Positions 1-12,400 are shown, counted from the first letter of the stretch. The stretch is DNA of 64,000 bases from Candidatus Kuenenia stuttgartensis (GCA_945891385.1 CAMDDJ010000001.1:92921-156920); one strand, 5' to 3'. Numbers and translations: made by a program. Notes: generated by a model not told the origin, from the letters alone.

Positions 1-2
1 GT

Positions 3-1040
3 CGCCGGTTCAAGATCGACACGGCCAACCAGGATCAGGATGCCGTCGAGCAACTCCTCGAGGAAGCATTCCCCGGCCGGCTGGCCACCCACTCGATGTC
101 GTTTGGTGAACTCGAGGTAATTCCGGGAGGCGCCGACGGGCCGACTGCGACAGGTGATGGCGAGTCAGCGGCAGCTCGGCTCGCCGTGACGGCGCCGCTC
201 ACGTTCCCGGAGAAAATCGGCCGTCAGGCGCTCGCGGCCACGGTTCGGGCGGCGCTCGAGGCGGAAGGGGCGGGCGACGCGGAGTTCGACCTGCAGGCCG
301 ATGACCCGACCGCCGGCAACGACAAGCCGTGCCGGGCCTGGGCCCTCTCGACCTCGCTCGACGCCGACGCGACCAGGAAGGTGCTCGACCGGATGGCAAC
401 CGATCTGGCCGACACGCCCGTCTACCTCTCCGCCAACGCGATCGGCGGCAAGGTTGCGGGCAATACCCGTGTGACGGCTGTCTACGCCTTGGCGGCCAGC
501 CTCGGGCTGATCGTGCTCTACATCTGGGTCCGATTCCAAAACGTGGCCTTCGGTCTGGCTGCCGTGGTCGCCCTCATCCACGACGTGGCGGTGGCGCTCG
601 CCTGCCTGGCGCTCAGCCGGTTCGTCGCCCCGTTCATGGGCTGGGCACTGGTGGACGAGTTCCGGATCAGTCTCGACGTGGTGGCTGCCCTGCTGACGAT
701 CGTCGGCTTTTCGATCAACGATACGATCGTGATCTTCGACCGCCTGCGGGAGATTCGCGGGAAGGCCAAATATCTGACGGCCGAGATGGTCGACCGGGCG
801 GTCAATCAGACCTTGAGTCGGACGATCCTCACCTCGGGCACGGCCTTTCTGGCAGTCTTGGTCCTCTATCTGGTCGGCGGCCAGGGCATCCATGCCTTTG
901 CCTTTACGATGCTCGTAGGCGTCGTGACCGGCACGCTGAGTTCGATCTACATCGCGGCGCCGCTCGTGCTCTGGCTCCAGCATCGCTTCGGCGAGGCGAC
1001 GGATCAGGCCCGTACGTCCGCCCTGCGGCAGCCGGCGTGA
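3..1040 (+). CDS. secF: Protein translocase SecDF, C-terminal (SecF) part; 5' end lies outside the window
   Basis: Open frame from the window edge through the ORF at 96. SecF-like C-terminus 'VVAALLTIVGFSINDTIVIFDRLREIRGK...RTILTSGTAFLAVLVLYLVGG'. Confidence 0.9.
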   Translation, partial: RRFKIDTANQDQDAVEQLLEEAFPGRLATHSMSFGELEVIPGGADGPTATGDGESAAARLAVTAPLTFPEKIGRQALAATVRAALEAEGAGDAEFDLQADDPTAGNDKPCRAWALSTSLDADATRKVLDRMATDLADTPVYLSANAIGGKVAGNTRVTAVYALAASLGLIVLYIWVRFQNVAFGLAAVVALIHDVAVALACLALSRFVAPFMGWALVDEFRISLDVVAALLTIVGFSINDTIVIFDRLREIRGKAKYLTAEMVDRAVNQTLSRTILTSGTAFLAVLVLYLVGGQGIHAFAFTMLVGVVTGTLSSIYIAAPLVLWLQHRFGEATDQARTSALRQPA

Positions 1041-1227
1041 CGGTTCACGCCCTGGAAAACCTTGCGGCTGGTGCAACTTGGTTCGATGAGTGCGGCCGGG
1101 AGGGGGGTTGGTTTCCGCGGCTGCTGGCCAGCCTGGCGGGCGGCGGGTGGCATGATTGCCTTGCGGCCGCGCCCGGCTCCGGTTTGTTGGGCACGGCTTC
1201 GAGGAGGCTGCCGTGGATCAATTGGCG

Positions 1228-1956
1228 CGGATGATCAGGCTCGTGGCCGGGCTGGGCATGATTGCCGCCGGTACGTCGGCTGCCGTGCCGGCCGCTCTCG
1301 ATCTCCACCGCCGGTGGCAGGCCACCGCAGCCACGGTATCCCAGGCTCCGGCCGGCGCGGCTGAGCCGGGTTCTCCAGCTCAGGCCGAGGCGGAGGTCTG
1401 CTCCGGTCCGGAAGACTGGTCGTTCTCCGGGCGTTCGGTGGCCGGGATTCCCGATGGGGTCGGCCCGGTCACCCTGGATCGCGACTATGTGCTGCCGCCG
1501 CCACCCAGCCCGCTGCCGCCGGTAGGCTCGCTACCGCCCCCGGCCAACGCCGCACTCGCGACCGCCTATCGTTCGACCCTCGAAGTTCCGCCACCCCCTC
1601 TCCTCGACGGCCAGCAGCCACCGCCACTCGCTCCTGGTTGGTCCGGCCGGCAGCCAGACGCGGGGCAGCGGCCGGTGTCGCCGGCCCCACAAGCCATGGT
1701 CTACGTGATTCGCGACGGGGATGATCTCACTGGGATCGCCAGCCGGTTCTATGGTCATCCAGCCGCCGCTGCCGCGATCTGGGAGGCCAACCGCGGACTC
1801 CTCGCCGATCCTGGCATTCTCCCGATCGGTGCGACCATTCTCCTGCCGCACCCCGACGCCATGGCGGGGCTCGCCGCTGTCGGGGCCCGCGGCCCGACAA
1901 TCGAGCCGGCTGGCTTTTCGGGTCGTGTCAGGGGGATCGGGCAGACGTCGCCTTGA
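1228..1956 (+). CDS. LysM domain protein with N-terminal signal/TM segment
   Basis: C-terminal 'VYVIRDGDDLTGIASRFYGHPAAAAAIWEANRGLLADPGILPIGATILLP' is LysM-like; proline-rich linker before it. Start chosen at internal Met; uncertain. Confidence 0.75.
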   Translation, partial: RMIRLVAGLGMIAAGTSAAVPAALDLHRRWQATAATVSQAPAGAAEPGSPAQAEAEVCSGPEDWSFSGRSVAGIPDGVGPVTLDRDYVLPPPPSPLPPVGSLPPPANAALATAYRSTLEVPPPPLLDGQQPPPLAPGWSGRQPDAGQRPVSPAPQAMVYVIRDGDDLTGIASRFYGHPAAAAAIWEANRGLLADPGILPIGATILLPHPDAMAGLAAVGARGPTIEPAGFSGRVRGIGQTSP

Positions 1957-2950
1957 TGAATGCCGCGACCAGGAACGCGGGGTCGCCGCGGCCGCTCTCG
2001 GAGCGGAACGAGGCGAAGGCATCGCCTGTGAGCATCACCCCGCGCTGATCCCGGGCCGGAATCTCCGCGTAGATGAAGGTCGCGTCACCCTGCTTGGCAG
2101 GCGAGCGGTTGAGCAGTCGACTGTCGAACCAGTCGTCTGGCCTCGCCTTCTTCAGTTGATCACAGACCTTGTCGGCGTCGCGGTTGTTCGGGCCGGCGAC
2201 GACCATCACTGGGAGTTTCGTCCTGACCGGCTCCTGGTCGAGGGCGAGCCGGATCTGAAAGCCTTTGGTCGCAAGGGCCGGTTCGATGAGCACGAGCCCC
2301 TTCACATCGCCTCCCTGCGGACCGCTCGTGATCGGCGGCCAGGCGGCGTCGCCATTGGTCCAGTAGGCCGCTACTGCGGCCCCCAGGCCGGAGCCGACCA
2401 CATACAGGCGGTCGAGGCTCACACCCTTGTCGGGGTGATCTGCGATCCATTTCCGCACGGCTTCGACGTCGCCCCGGAGCGTCGCCTGATTCCTCACCCT
2501 GCCACCACCGGTGGCGACCATGGCGAGAAAGTCCGGTCGCTTGAGGAGGTCGGCCGGCAGCCTACTGCCGGCTGCTCGCTCCATCTCCGGCGCTACCGAT
2601 TCTCCGTGGCCACGGAGATCGGGCACGATGACCGTGTAATCTGCCTCCTGCAGACCCACCGCCAGGGCGTCGACCGTTTCATGGGATCCGCCCAGATCGT
2701 GGATCAGAATCACCGTTGCCGCCGGTGTCGCTCCCTGGCGGAGGGGGTAGTGCCAGGCGACGATGTCGTGCCGATCTCCGGTCTTCAACTCGATCCGGTT
2801 GGGGGGAAGCCGCTCCGGAGTGTCCGGCGTGGGTGCCGGATCGGCGGCGCCGCAGACGCTGGCGACCAGGCCGATCACCAGGACGACCGGCAGCGCGAAA
2901 CGGGACGCCAGGACCGAGTGGGGAACAATCCGTGCGGCGGCGACGTGCAT
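1928..2950 (-). CDS. Alpha/beta hydrolase, probably secreted
   Basis: Signal peptide-like N-terminus, 'VILIHDLGGSHETVDALAVGLQEADYTVIVPDLRGHGES' hydrolase motif. Confidence 0.75.
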   Translation of the reverse strand: MHVAAARIVPHSVLASRFALPVVLVIGLVASVCGAADPAPTPDTPERLPPNRIELKTGDRHDIVAWHYPLRQGATPAATVILIHDLGGSHETVDALAVGLQEADYTVIVPDLRGHGESVAPEMERAAGSRLPADLLKRPDFLAMVATGGGRVRNQATLRGDVEAVRKWIADHPDKGVSLDRLYVVGSGLGAAVAAYWTNGDAAWPPITSGPQGGDVKGLVLIEPALATKGFQIRLALDQEPVRTKLPVMVVAGPNNRDADKVCDQLKKARPDDWFDSRLLNRSPAKQGDATFIYAEIPARDQRGVMLTGDAFASFRSESGRGDPAFLVAAFIKATSARSP

Positions 2951-3143
2951 CGATGATCCTTGGCAGGGGGGTGACTCGCTCCAGACTGGCGGCCAATCCG
3001 CTCGTTCGGGACACCCTCCAAGAATATCCCGATCGCCCCCTTGGATACCACGTTGGGCCGGTTCGAGTTCCGACGGTGGAATCGGGACTGAATGCTACGG
3101 TACGATTCCCTATCGAGGATAGTCGCGCGAGCGAGGCACTACC

Positions 3144-5120
3144 ATGCTTGGAATTGATCGGTTTCGCCGCGTCCCCGGTCTGCCGGTCGCCGACTCCCCA
3201 ACGCACCCCGACCGGACCGCGCCTGCCTGGCTGGTGAGTCTGGTCGTCCATGTGGTGGTGCTGCTGGGCCTCGCCCTCGCCGGTTGGCAGCCGATCGCGA
3301 TGCCGCCCCAGCGGGTGACGATGCTCGACCCGACGGTCGAGCCCGAGCCCGAGATCGTCGAGCTTCGCCAGGAAATCGACGTGGCTGACGAGCCGACCAC
3401 GCAGGTGGGAGGTGAGCCCGATCGTGGTCTGGGAGCGGCTGACTCCTTCGCCCCGCTTCCCGCCGTCGAGCCGGTCGTCCAAGTGGCACTCCCGGAGTTG
3501 GAGGCAGCGGCTGTCGAGGTCGAGGTCACCGACGCCCTGGCGGCAGATGCGTTCGTGGAGCCCTTTTCCAGCCTGGGTGGAGCCCAGGGCGTAGGCGAAG
3601 CCCGAGTGGCCGGAGCGGTCGATCGATTGACACGGGAAATCGTGGCTTCCCTCGATGAGCGGCCCACCCTCGTCTGCTGGGTCTTCGACCAGTCGGTCAG
3701 CCTGGCAGGCCAGCGGCAGGAGATCGCGAATCGGCTGACACGGGTCTTCGATGAATTGGGGGTCACGGCGGCCGGCCGCATCCACGAACTCAACAATCTG
3801 GTCTTCGCCTACGGCAAGGACGTCACGGCGGTGACGCCGGCACCCACCGAGGATGTCTCGCAGGTCGTGGCGGCGATCACGTCGATTCCGATCGACGAGT
3901 CGGGCATCGAGATGACCTTCACGGCGATCGAAGCCGCGGCCCGGAAGGCCGACAGCACCAAGATCGACGGAGGCCGGAAGAATACGCTGGTGATCGCCTT
4001 CACAGACGAGGTGGGCAACGACCAGCAAGTCGTCGATCGAGTGGCGGATTTCTGCCGCCGCGAGGCGATTCGAGTATTCGTGGTGGGCGTGCCGGCCCCC
4101 TTCGGCCAGCAGAGTGTGCGATTCAGGTTCGTTGAGTTCGACCCCCGTTACCAGTCGACGGAGCAGTGGGCCAAAGTCGATCAGGGGCCCGAAACCTTCT
4201 ATCCCGAGGTGGTGCAGGTGCGGCCGAAGGATGCCCCGGACGAGCCGATCGACTCTGGCTTCGGGCCCTTTAACCTCTCCCGGCTCTGCGCCGAGACGGG
4301 GGGCGTCTACTTCGCCGTGCATGCCAATCGCGAGGCGAAGGGAAGGGTCAGAGACGGGGCGGTGGCCCCGATGTCGGCGGCCCTCCGCTATTTCTTCGAC
4401 CCGGTGGTCATGCGGGCGTATACCCCTGATTACCTCAGCACCGCAGAACTCGACAAACGGATCGCGGCCAATCAGGCCAAGCGGGCCCTGGTCGAGGCGG
4501 CCCGTGCCGCGGCGCTCGAACCGCTCGAGGGGGCCACGATGGAGTTTCCGCGGCAGGACGATGGGCGGCTTGTCGGGCTCCTGAGCGAGGCCCAGAAGCA
4601 GGCCGCCCTGCTCGAGCCGAAGATCGACCGGCTCCACGGGCTGTTGGCGAAGGGGCTCGGCGACCGGCCGAAGCTCAAGCCTGACGAGAAGCGGTGGCAG
4701 GCGGGCTACGATCTCGCCATGGGCCGCGTTCTGGCTGCGAAGGTTCGCACCGAGGCCTACAACGCGATGCTGGCCTCGGCCAAGCGAGGGATGAAGTTCA
4801 ATGACCCCAAGAGCGACACCTGGCGGCTGGTGCCGAGCGACGAGGTATCGATGGCCGTTGTGGGGGCCCAGGTGGCCAAGCAGGCCGACGAGGCGAAGCA
4901 GTTTCTCTCACGGGTGGTGGCCGACCATCCCGGCACGCCCTGGGCCAAGATCGCGGCCGACGAACTGGCCATTCCGCTGGGCTACGAATGGAAGGAGGCC
5001 CACACGGGCGTGAATGCTCCGAAGCCCCCGGGCGGGGGCGGTGGCAATCCAAATCGCGGCGACGACAAGAAGCGGATGCTCGCCCCGCCGAAGCCTCCGC
5101 GGGATATTAAGAACCTCTAG
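3144..5120 (+). CDS. VWA-domain-like membrane-anchored protein
   Basis: N-terminal TM helix, then 'LVCWVFDQSVSLAGQRQEIANRL' and 'NTLVIAFTDEVGNDQ' resembling a von Willebrand factor A fold. Confidence 0.7.
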   Translation: MLGIDRFRRVPGLPVADSPTHPDRTAPAWLVSLVVHVVVLLGLALAGWQPIAMPPQRVTMLDPTVEPEPEIVELRQEIDVADEPTTQVGGEPDRGLGAADSFAPLPAVEPVVQVALPELEAAAVEVEVTDALAADAFVEPFSSLGGAQGVGEARVAGAVDRLTREIVASLDERPTLVCWVFDQSVSLAGQRQEIANRLTRVFDELGVTAAGRIHELNNLVFAYGKDVTAVTPAPTEDVSQVVAAITSIPIDESGIEMTFTAIEAAARKADSTKIDGGRKNTLVIAFTDEVGNDQQVVDRVADFCRREAIRVFVVGVPAPFGQQSVRFRFVEFDPRYQSTEQWAKVDQGPETFYPEVVQVRPKDAPDEPIDSGFGPFNLSRLCAETGGVYFAVHANREAKGRVRDGAVAPMSAALRYFFDPVVMRAYTPDYLSTAELDKRIAANQAKRALVEAARAAALEPLEGATMEFPRQDDGRLVGLLSEAQKQAALLEPKIDRLHGLLAKGLGDRPKLKPDEKRWQAGYDLAMGRVLAAKVRTEAYNAMLASAKRGMKFNDPKSDTWRLVPSDEVSMAVVGAQVAKQADEAKQFLSRVVADHPGTPWAKIAADELAIPLGYEWKEAHTGVNAPKPPGGGGGNPNRGDDKKRMLAPPKPPRDIKNL

Positions 5121-5163
5121 GGTTCGCTGGCGGGGTCGGATCGCGGGGTGGAAGCAGTGTCAC

Positions 5164-5430
5164 CTGGCGGGTCGGGATTGCCCATGCCCCGGCGCTGGAG
5201 GTTCGCTGCTGCATGGAGGGGCGGAGGCTGGGCTGCCTGGCGGGTCGGGATTGCCCATGCCCGGCGCTGGAAGTTCGCTGCTGCATGGAGGGGCGGAGGC
5301 TAGGCTGCCTGGTGGGTCGGGATTGCCCATGCCCGGCGCTGGCGGTTCGCTGCTGCATGGAGGGGCGGAGGCTGGGCTGCCTGGTGGGTCGGGATTGCCC
5401 ATGCCCCGTCGCCGGACGTTCGCTACGGAC
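5164..5430. repeat. 72-73 bp tandem repeat, about 3.5 copies, intergenic
   Basis: 'CTGG(C/T)GGGTCGGGATTGCCCATGCCC' recurs at 5164, 5237, 5309 and 5381 (spacing 73, 72, 72) with shared 'GGTTCGCTGCTGCATGGAGGGGCGGAGGCTGGGCTGC'. Confidence 0.95.
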
Positions 5431-5526
5431 ATCCTGTCCTTCGCTCACTCGGAGGAAACCTTCGCTGCGCAATCCTTGCTGCGCTCGGTTTCCTACGCCG
5501 GCTCTCGGGGCACAGGCAACCCCGAC
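5388..5526. repeat. Palindrome-bounded dispersed repeat, copy 1
   Basis: Ends GTCGGGATTGCCCATGCCCC / GGGGCACAGGCAACCCCGAC form an imperfect inverted repeat; core 'CGGACGTTCGCT..CATCCTG.CTTCGCTCACTCGGAGGAA' shared with 56396-56526. Confidence 0.85.
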
Positions 5527-5728
5527 CGGAATGCGATTCCTGAAGTGCCCGAAGCCCACGTTCCTCGGCTTCCCCGTCTCAGGCACGCAGCGAGGCGCAG
5601 CCTTGCGCAGCGTGCCATCCGCGTCGCCCCGACTCGACGACAATCCGCGCAGACGAGGCCACCACTCCGCGCAAGCCGCACGCCATCGGCCGCCCGGAAG
5701 GCGGCCGGCCGGGCGGAGGCCCGGCAAG

Positions 5729-5757
5729 CTCAGCGGGGCCAGGGATGGCCCGCTGAG
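5729..5757. terminator. Strong hairpin at the 3' side of the 5773-6411 gene; possible terminator
   Basis: CTCAGCGGGGCC-AGGGAT-GGCCCGCTGAG stem-loop; no T-tract. Confidence 0.4.
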
Positions 5758-5772
5758 CGCTGAGCGCTGAAG

Positions 5773-6411
5773 TCAAAACGTCAGGCTGTCTTCGGCGAAG
5801 ACTTCTCGGCTCTCGTAGGAATGGAAGAGCCGTGAGACCTGCAGCGACAGCATTTGGAGAAACATGCCACGGAATTCGTTCTCGGACCGATCGGCTGCTG
5901 GGATCGCAGAATTCGCAGGGAAGGCGAAGTCGTCGATCCGCTTCTGGTAGACGAGTTTTTTGTCGTCGAGGTCGTAGACCTTCACATGGGCCGTGGCCCG
6001 GCCCCGGTAGAGGGTGGAGCCTTCGTGATAACGAAACTCCTCGAGGTCGATGCCCACGACGTAGTCGGCATCGAGTGCACGGCCGACGGTCTGATAATCG
6101 ACCCAGGCGTTCTCGTCGATCCAGCGGGCCACTTCGTGTTGGCCGATCACGGTCGAGCGGCGGACGTTCTGCTCGATCTGGCCGCCGACGAGGCCGGCTA
6201 GTTCGCGGGCCGAGCCGGCGTCGGTGAATTCGAGTTCGATGATCGGCCGACAGACGACGGCGACGGTCTGGCCCTTCAGCCCGGCGAATTCGGCCGGCAT
6301 GTCGGCCGGCTGAATCAGGTAGGCGACGGTCAGGAGGGTCGAGCAGCCCGTCGCCAGGGGCACGAGGGTAAGCGGTGCGAGCAGGAGGAGCCGACGCGGG
6401 AAGCCGGTCAT
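5773..6411 (-). CDS. Putative lipoprotein, conserved hypothetical
   Basis: 'MTGFPRRLLLLAPLTLVPLATGCS' lipobox; start set at the Met preceding the signal peptide. Confidence 0.7.
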   Translation of the reverse strand: MTGFPRRLLLLAPLTLVPLATGCSTLLTVAYLIQPADMPAEFAGLKGQTVAVVCRPIIELEFTDAGSARELAGLVGGQIEQNVRRSTVIGQHEVARWIDENAWVDYQTVGRALDADYVVGIDLEEFRYHEGSTLYRGRATAHVKVYDLDDKKLVYQKRIDDFAFPANSAIPAADRSENEFRGMFLQMLSLQVSRLFHSYESREVFAEDSLTF

Positions 6412-6566
6412 GGGATGATCCTCTGAAACGGGGGCTGCGGCGGGGCCTGCCGCGAGGTTGGGACGGTAGCCTTCCGGGCGAGGCCGCTCAATGCCGCTCT
6501 GACTCTCCGGGGAAAAGGCCGGACGGCAGCAGACGCCACCGGCCGATGGCACAATCGAGGTTTCCC

Positions 6567-7595
6567 ATGCTTCCCACTCCCTCCAGCCGCCGCGCTTCGG
6601 AGCCGCCGTCCGTCCGTTTTCTGGCGGCGTTGGCCGCCGGGCTGCCGCCCAGCAGCCCCGGCGGGTTTCCCCTGGTCGTCGGGGTGTCGGGCGGGGCCGA
6701 CAGCGTGGGACTGCTCGTGGGGATGTGCCGCCTCGTCTCGGGGCCGATCGTGGTGGCCCACGCCCAGCACGACCTACGCGACGACGCTCACACTGACAGG
6801 GTGTTCGTCGAGGAACTTGCGGCCGCTCTCGGGCTTCCGTGCGAGTGGCGGCGGCTGGCCGTTCGGGATGAGCGGAGCGAGTCGGGAGAGGGGCTCGAGG
6901 CCCGGGCCCGGCGGCTGCGGTACGACTTTCTCGCGCGTGTCGCGCATGCCTGCGGTGGCCGGCATGTGCTCGTGGCCCACACCGCCGACGACCAGGCCGA
7001 GACGATCCTCCATCGTATCCTGCGGGGCACCGGGATCGCCGGCCTCGCCGGCATGCGCCGGGCCCGGGAACTCTGCGACGGGGTGGCGCTCGTCCGGCCG
7101 CTCCTCGACGTGCCGCGGGCCGACGTGCGGCGGTATCTCGAGGAGGTGGGCACCGACTGGCGGGAAGACGCGACCAACGCCGACACGGCGCGGGCCCGAA
7201 ACTTTCTCCGCCACGAGGTGCTGCCCCGCTGCCTCGGTGGTCCCTATCCTGCGGCTACCGCAGCGGTGGTCCGGCTCGGGGAGCAGGCTGCGGGCGTCGC
7301 CGAGGCACTGGCCAGCGCGGCTGACCGGCTTCTCGAGGAGCATGCCGTTCGAACCGAGGGTGGTGGGATTTGGCTCCGGACTCGGCGACTGACCGGGCTC
7401 CATCCGCACCTCGTGGCCGAAGTCTTCGCGGCCCTGTGGCGGCGGGAGGGTTGGCCTCGCCGCGACATGACGACCGCCCACTACCGGGCGCTCGCCGACC
7501 GTGTGGGCCGGACGACCGGCGATCAACTCGCACTTCCCGGCCGGATGCAGGTCACGTCGGTTGACGACGGTCTCCTGCTCCGACGCGAGGCCTGA
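6567..7595 (+). CDS. tilS: tRNA(Ile)-lysidine synthase
   Basis: PP-loop 'VVGVSGGADSVGLLVGM', 'VAHTADDQAETILHRILRGTGIAGLAGM', 'DVRRYLEEVGTDWREDATNAD'. Confidence 0.93.
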   Translation: MLPTPSSRRASEPPSVRFLAALAAGLPPSSPGGFPLVVGVSGGADSVGLLVGMCRLVSGPIVVAHAQHDLRDDAHTDRVFVEELAAALGLPCEWRRLAVRDERSESGEGLEARARRLRYDFLARVAHACGGRHVLVAHTADDQAETILHRILRGTGIAGLAGMRRARELCDGVALVRPLLDVPRADVRRYLEEVGTDWREDATNADTARARNFLRHEVLPRCLGGPYPAATAAVVRLGEQAAGVAEALASAADRLLEEHAVRTEGGGIWLRTRRLTGLHPHLVAEVFAALWRREGWPRRDMTTAHYRALADRVGRTTGDQLALPGRMQVTSVDDGLLLRREA

Positions 7596-7620
7596 CGGCA
7601 GACAGAGAGGCCCGCGGTAT

Positions 7621-9216
<1,596 letters not shown>

Positions 9217-9491
9217 GCCGGGTGCCTTGTGCCTGAAGATGAAGGATGGGGAGCCACGGAATCCGCTGGCGAAAGCGGCTGCCGGCGTCCCCCCGGGATG
9301 CAAAACTGGGCAAGACTATAGCAACCGGTTCGGCGGGGCGGAATGGCGGGTTTGGGGGGGCCAGCGAGGGAGACGGCGGCTTGACCCTGTTTCCGACCAT
9401 TTCTACTCTCCCGCCCCTGCGTGGCATCCCGCTGGCGGCCGCGCGCGTCGGCCGTGGCAGGTCCGCGCTTCCTCGACGGTCTCCTTTTCGC

Positions 9492-12400
9492 GTGAAGTCC
9501 CTCGCCGACATTCTCTGGACCGTCGTCCGCTGGGCGTTGCCGTTGACCGTCGCTGGCGTGATCGTCGCCGTGGGTCTGGGATCCCATCGGGTCAGCGAGG
9601 AGGTGCGGCGGCGGGTGGAGGCTCGGCTTCAGGAGCGGTTCCCCGATCTCACGATACGGGTTCGATCAGCCGGCCTCGTGGAAGGAGAGGGGATCCTTGT
9701 TCGCGGAATATCCTTCACCGATCCGGCGGCGGGCGGCCACGAACTCGGGACGGTTGAGGAGGTTCATCTGGCTTGCGGTACGACCTTGGCGGAACTCGTC
9801 GCCGGCCAGCCGACGATCACTGCCGTGCGGTTGCGGCGGCCGGTCGTGCACGCCGTTCGGTCCGCGGAAGGACACTGGAGTCTGGGCCCGCTGTTCGAGA
9901 AGCGGGGCATGGGACTCACGATCCCGGTGACGGTGGAGGATGCGACCCTCGAGGTCGAGGATATCCATGGTGGCAGGCGGTTCATGCTGCGAAACGTCGG
10001 GCTCGAACTGACGCCGGAGGCGATTCCGGGAGGCGCGGGGCGAACGGCGATTCGAGGGCAGGTGGGCGGGGATCTGTTCGAGCGTGCCGACTTCACGGGG
10101 CAGCTCGCCGCCGACGGAACCTTCAGCCTGGAAGGCCATGTCGAGGCCCTCGATCTCTCACCCCGACTGCGAAGCCTGTTGCCGATGTCCGCGCCGGTCG
10201 CCGACTGGCTCGTCGGTTTGCGGGGACGGGTCGACCTGGACTGGACCTCGTCCGGCTCGCTCACGGAGGTCGAGGCGGCGGCCTTCAGCGTCCGGGGCCG
10301 GCTGGAGGCCGGCCATTTCGAGCATGCTTCGCTGCCGCTCGCCTTCAGCGATCTTTCGGCGGCCTTCTCGGCCGACCGGTCCGGGGTCACCTGCGAGCGG
10401 CTCGAGGGGCACTCGGGCTCGACGCTCGTGCGTGGATCGGGCCGGCTGGCTGGTTGGCAGCCCACGGCCGATTTCGACCTGCTGGTGGAGGCGGAGCGGC
10501 TGATGGTGGGCCGCCATTGGGAGCCGTTTCTACCCGATGCTGTCGCCTCCCAGTGGAGCAAGCTGCTCCCCGCCGGCGAGGTCGATCTCCGCGCACGCCT
10601 GGTGCGACAGGCTGGCCGTGTGACGCCCGACCTCTCGGTTCGGTGCCGCAACGTGTCGCTCACCTACTACCGGTTTCCGTATCGAGTTGATCGAACGGTC
10701 GGCACCGTTACCTATCGGGACGGTGATGTGGCCATCCATTTGACAGGTTCCGCCGGTGGGCATCCGGTGCACGTCGAGGCCGCCCTCGATGGGGCGGCAG
10801 GTGGCGTTCCCGGCGTGGTGGAGGTTCGCGGCGAAGGGATGCGGATCGACGACACGCTGCTGGCGGCGCTCCCCGCACGGAACGCCGACATCATTCGCAA
10901 GCTCCGGGCTACCGGAACGTTCGACTTCGTGTTTCGACACACGCGGGGACCGCAGTTTGAACGTGGGTTTGCCAACACCCTGGGCATTCGGCTGGGCCGC
11001 TGCACGCTGTCCTACGCCGGGTTTCCCTATCCGCTTTCGAACGTCACCGGGAGCATCCTGATGGATGAGGGCCGCTGGACGATCCGCGACGTCAGCGGTA
11101 CGAACGACACGGGACTCGTGCGATGTACGGGTGGACTGGAGCCGGATCCGGATGGGGGAGGGATTCTCACGCTTCATTTGACGGGAACGCGGGTGGTGCT
11201 CGAGCAGGAGTTGCGTGACGCCTTGCCCCCCGGCGTACGCCGCATCTGGGACGACGTAGATCCGAGGGGAACAGCTGAATTCACGGCCCGCGTCGAACAT
11301 CATGTGAAGGAGCGACGGACGTCGGTCGAACTCGAGGCGACACCGCTCGCCGACACGGTCTCGATCGAGCCGGCCTGGTTTCCCTACCGATTGGAGCAGC
11401 TCCGCGGCCGGCTCTCATGGAAAGACGGCCTGCTTCGCTTCGAAGAGGTGCGGGGTGTGCACGCCCGCACGACGCTTTCGACCGAGGGAACCTGCCGATT
11501 CTCGCCTGACGGAGGCTGGCATGTGTCGTTCACCCGGCTCGTGGCCGATCGATTTCGCATCGATCACGAGGTGCTCCGGGCGCTCCCCGCCGGACTCCAG
11601 CAGGCCGTCTCGGGTGTGCGGCTCAAGGGGCTTCTCTCGGTCGACGGTGCGGTCGACATCTACTCCACGGCGCCGCGCGAGGTGGCACTTCCCGACGGGC
11701 GGAGTGAGTTCGTGCCCGGGCCGGCGGCGGCGGCGTGGGACATGCAGCTCGACATGGAGCAGGCGACCCTCGATGTCGGCATTCCGCTGGCCCATGTGCA
11801 CGGTGGGATCCGCCTCCGGGGCACGAGCGACGGTACGACCTGGCGGTCGTTGGGTGAGATCGGGATCGACAGCGCGATCTGGAGGGGGCTGCAACTCTCG
11901 GCCATCCGTGGCCCGCTCGTGATCGATGCGGCCGGTGCGCGGTTCGGGGCCCCCGCCGCCGCCGCGGTGGCCGAGCCGGGCGCCTCCCGCCGGCTCACCG
12001 CGAAGGTGGCCGGGGGTACGCTGCAGGTGGACGGGAGTGTCGCCGCGAGCGACGCCGGGCGATTCACCGTCGGCCTGGCATTAGCCGATGCCGACCTCGA
12101 GCGACTCACGGCCGACCTCGGTGGCGGACCGACGAGTTCGCGCGGGCGGGTGCACGGAGCCGTCGAGATCAGCGGCTCGCGAGCGGGGAGCCACTCGCTG
12201 AGCGGCAGAGGCCAGCTCCGGCTGCGGGATGCCGATCTGTACGAACTCCCCGTGGTCGTCGCGCTGCTCAAGATCCTCAGGGTGAAGGCTCCCGACCGCA
12301 CGGCGTTCGAGAGCAGCATGGTTGACTTTCGCATCGAAGGCCCGCGGGCCTATCTCGACACGATCGAACTTTCCGGGGACGCCATCAGCCTGGTCGGGGC

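Noticed and set aside
2679-4637. 652-aa minus-strand ORF
   Set aside because: Antisense to the VWA-like gene, spurious by composition; the plus-strand frame has clear domain patterning.
5014-5763. 249-aa ORF with 24-aa Gly-rich repeats (GGSGLPMPGAGSSLLHGGAEARLP)
   Set aside because: The 72-bp DNA repeat is a multiple of three, so several frames stay open; the same DNA occurs outside coding context at 29288, so the repeat is best treated as noncoding.
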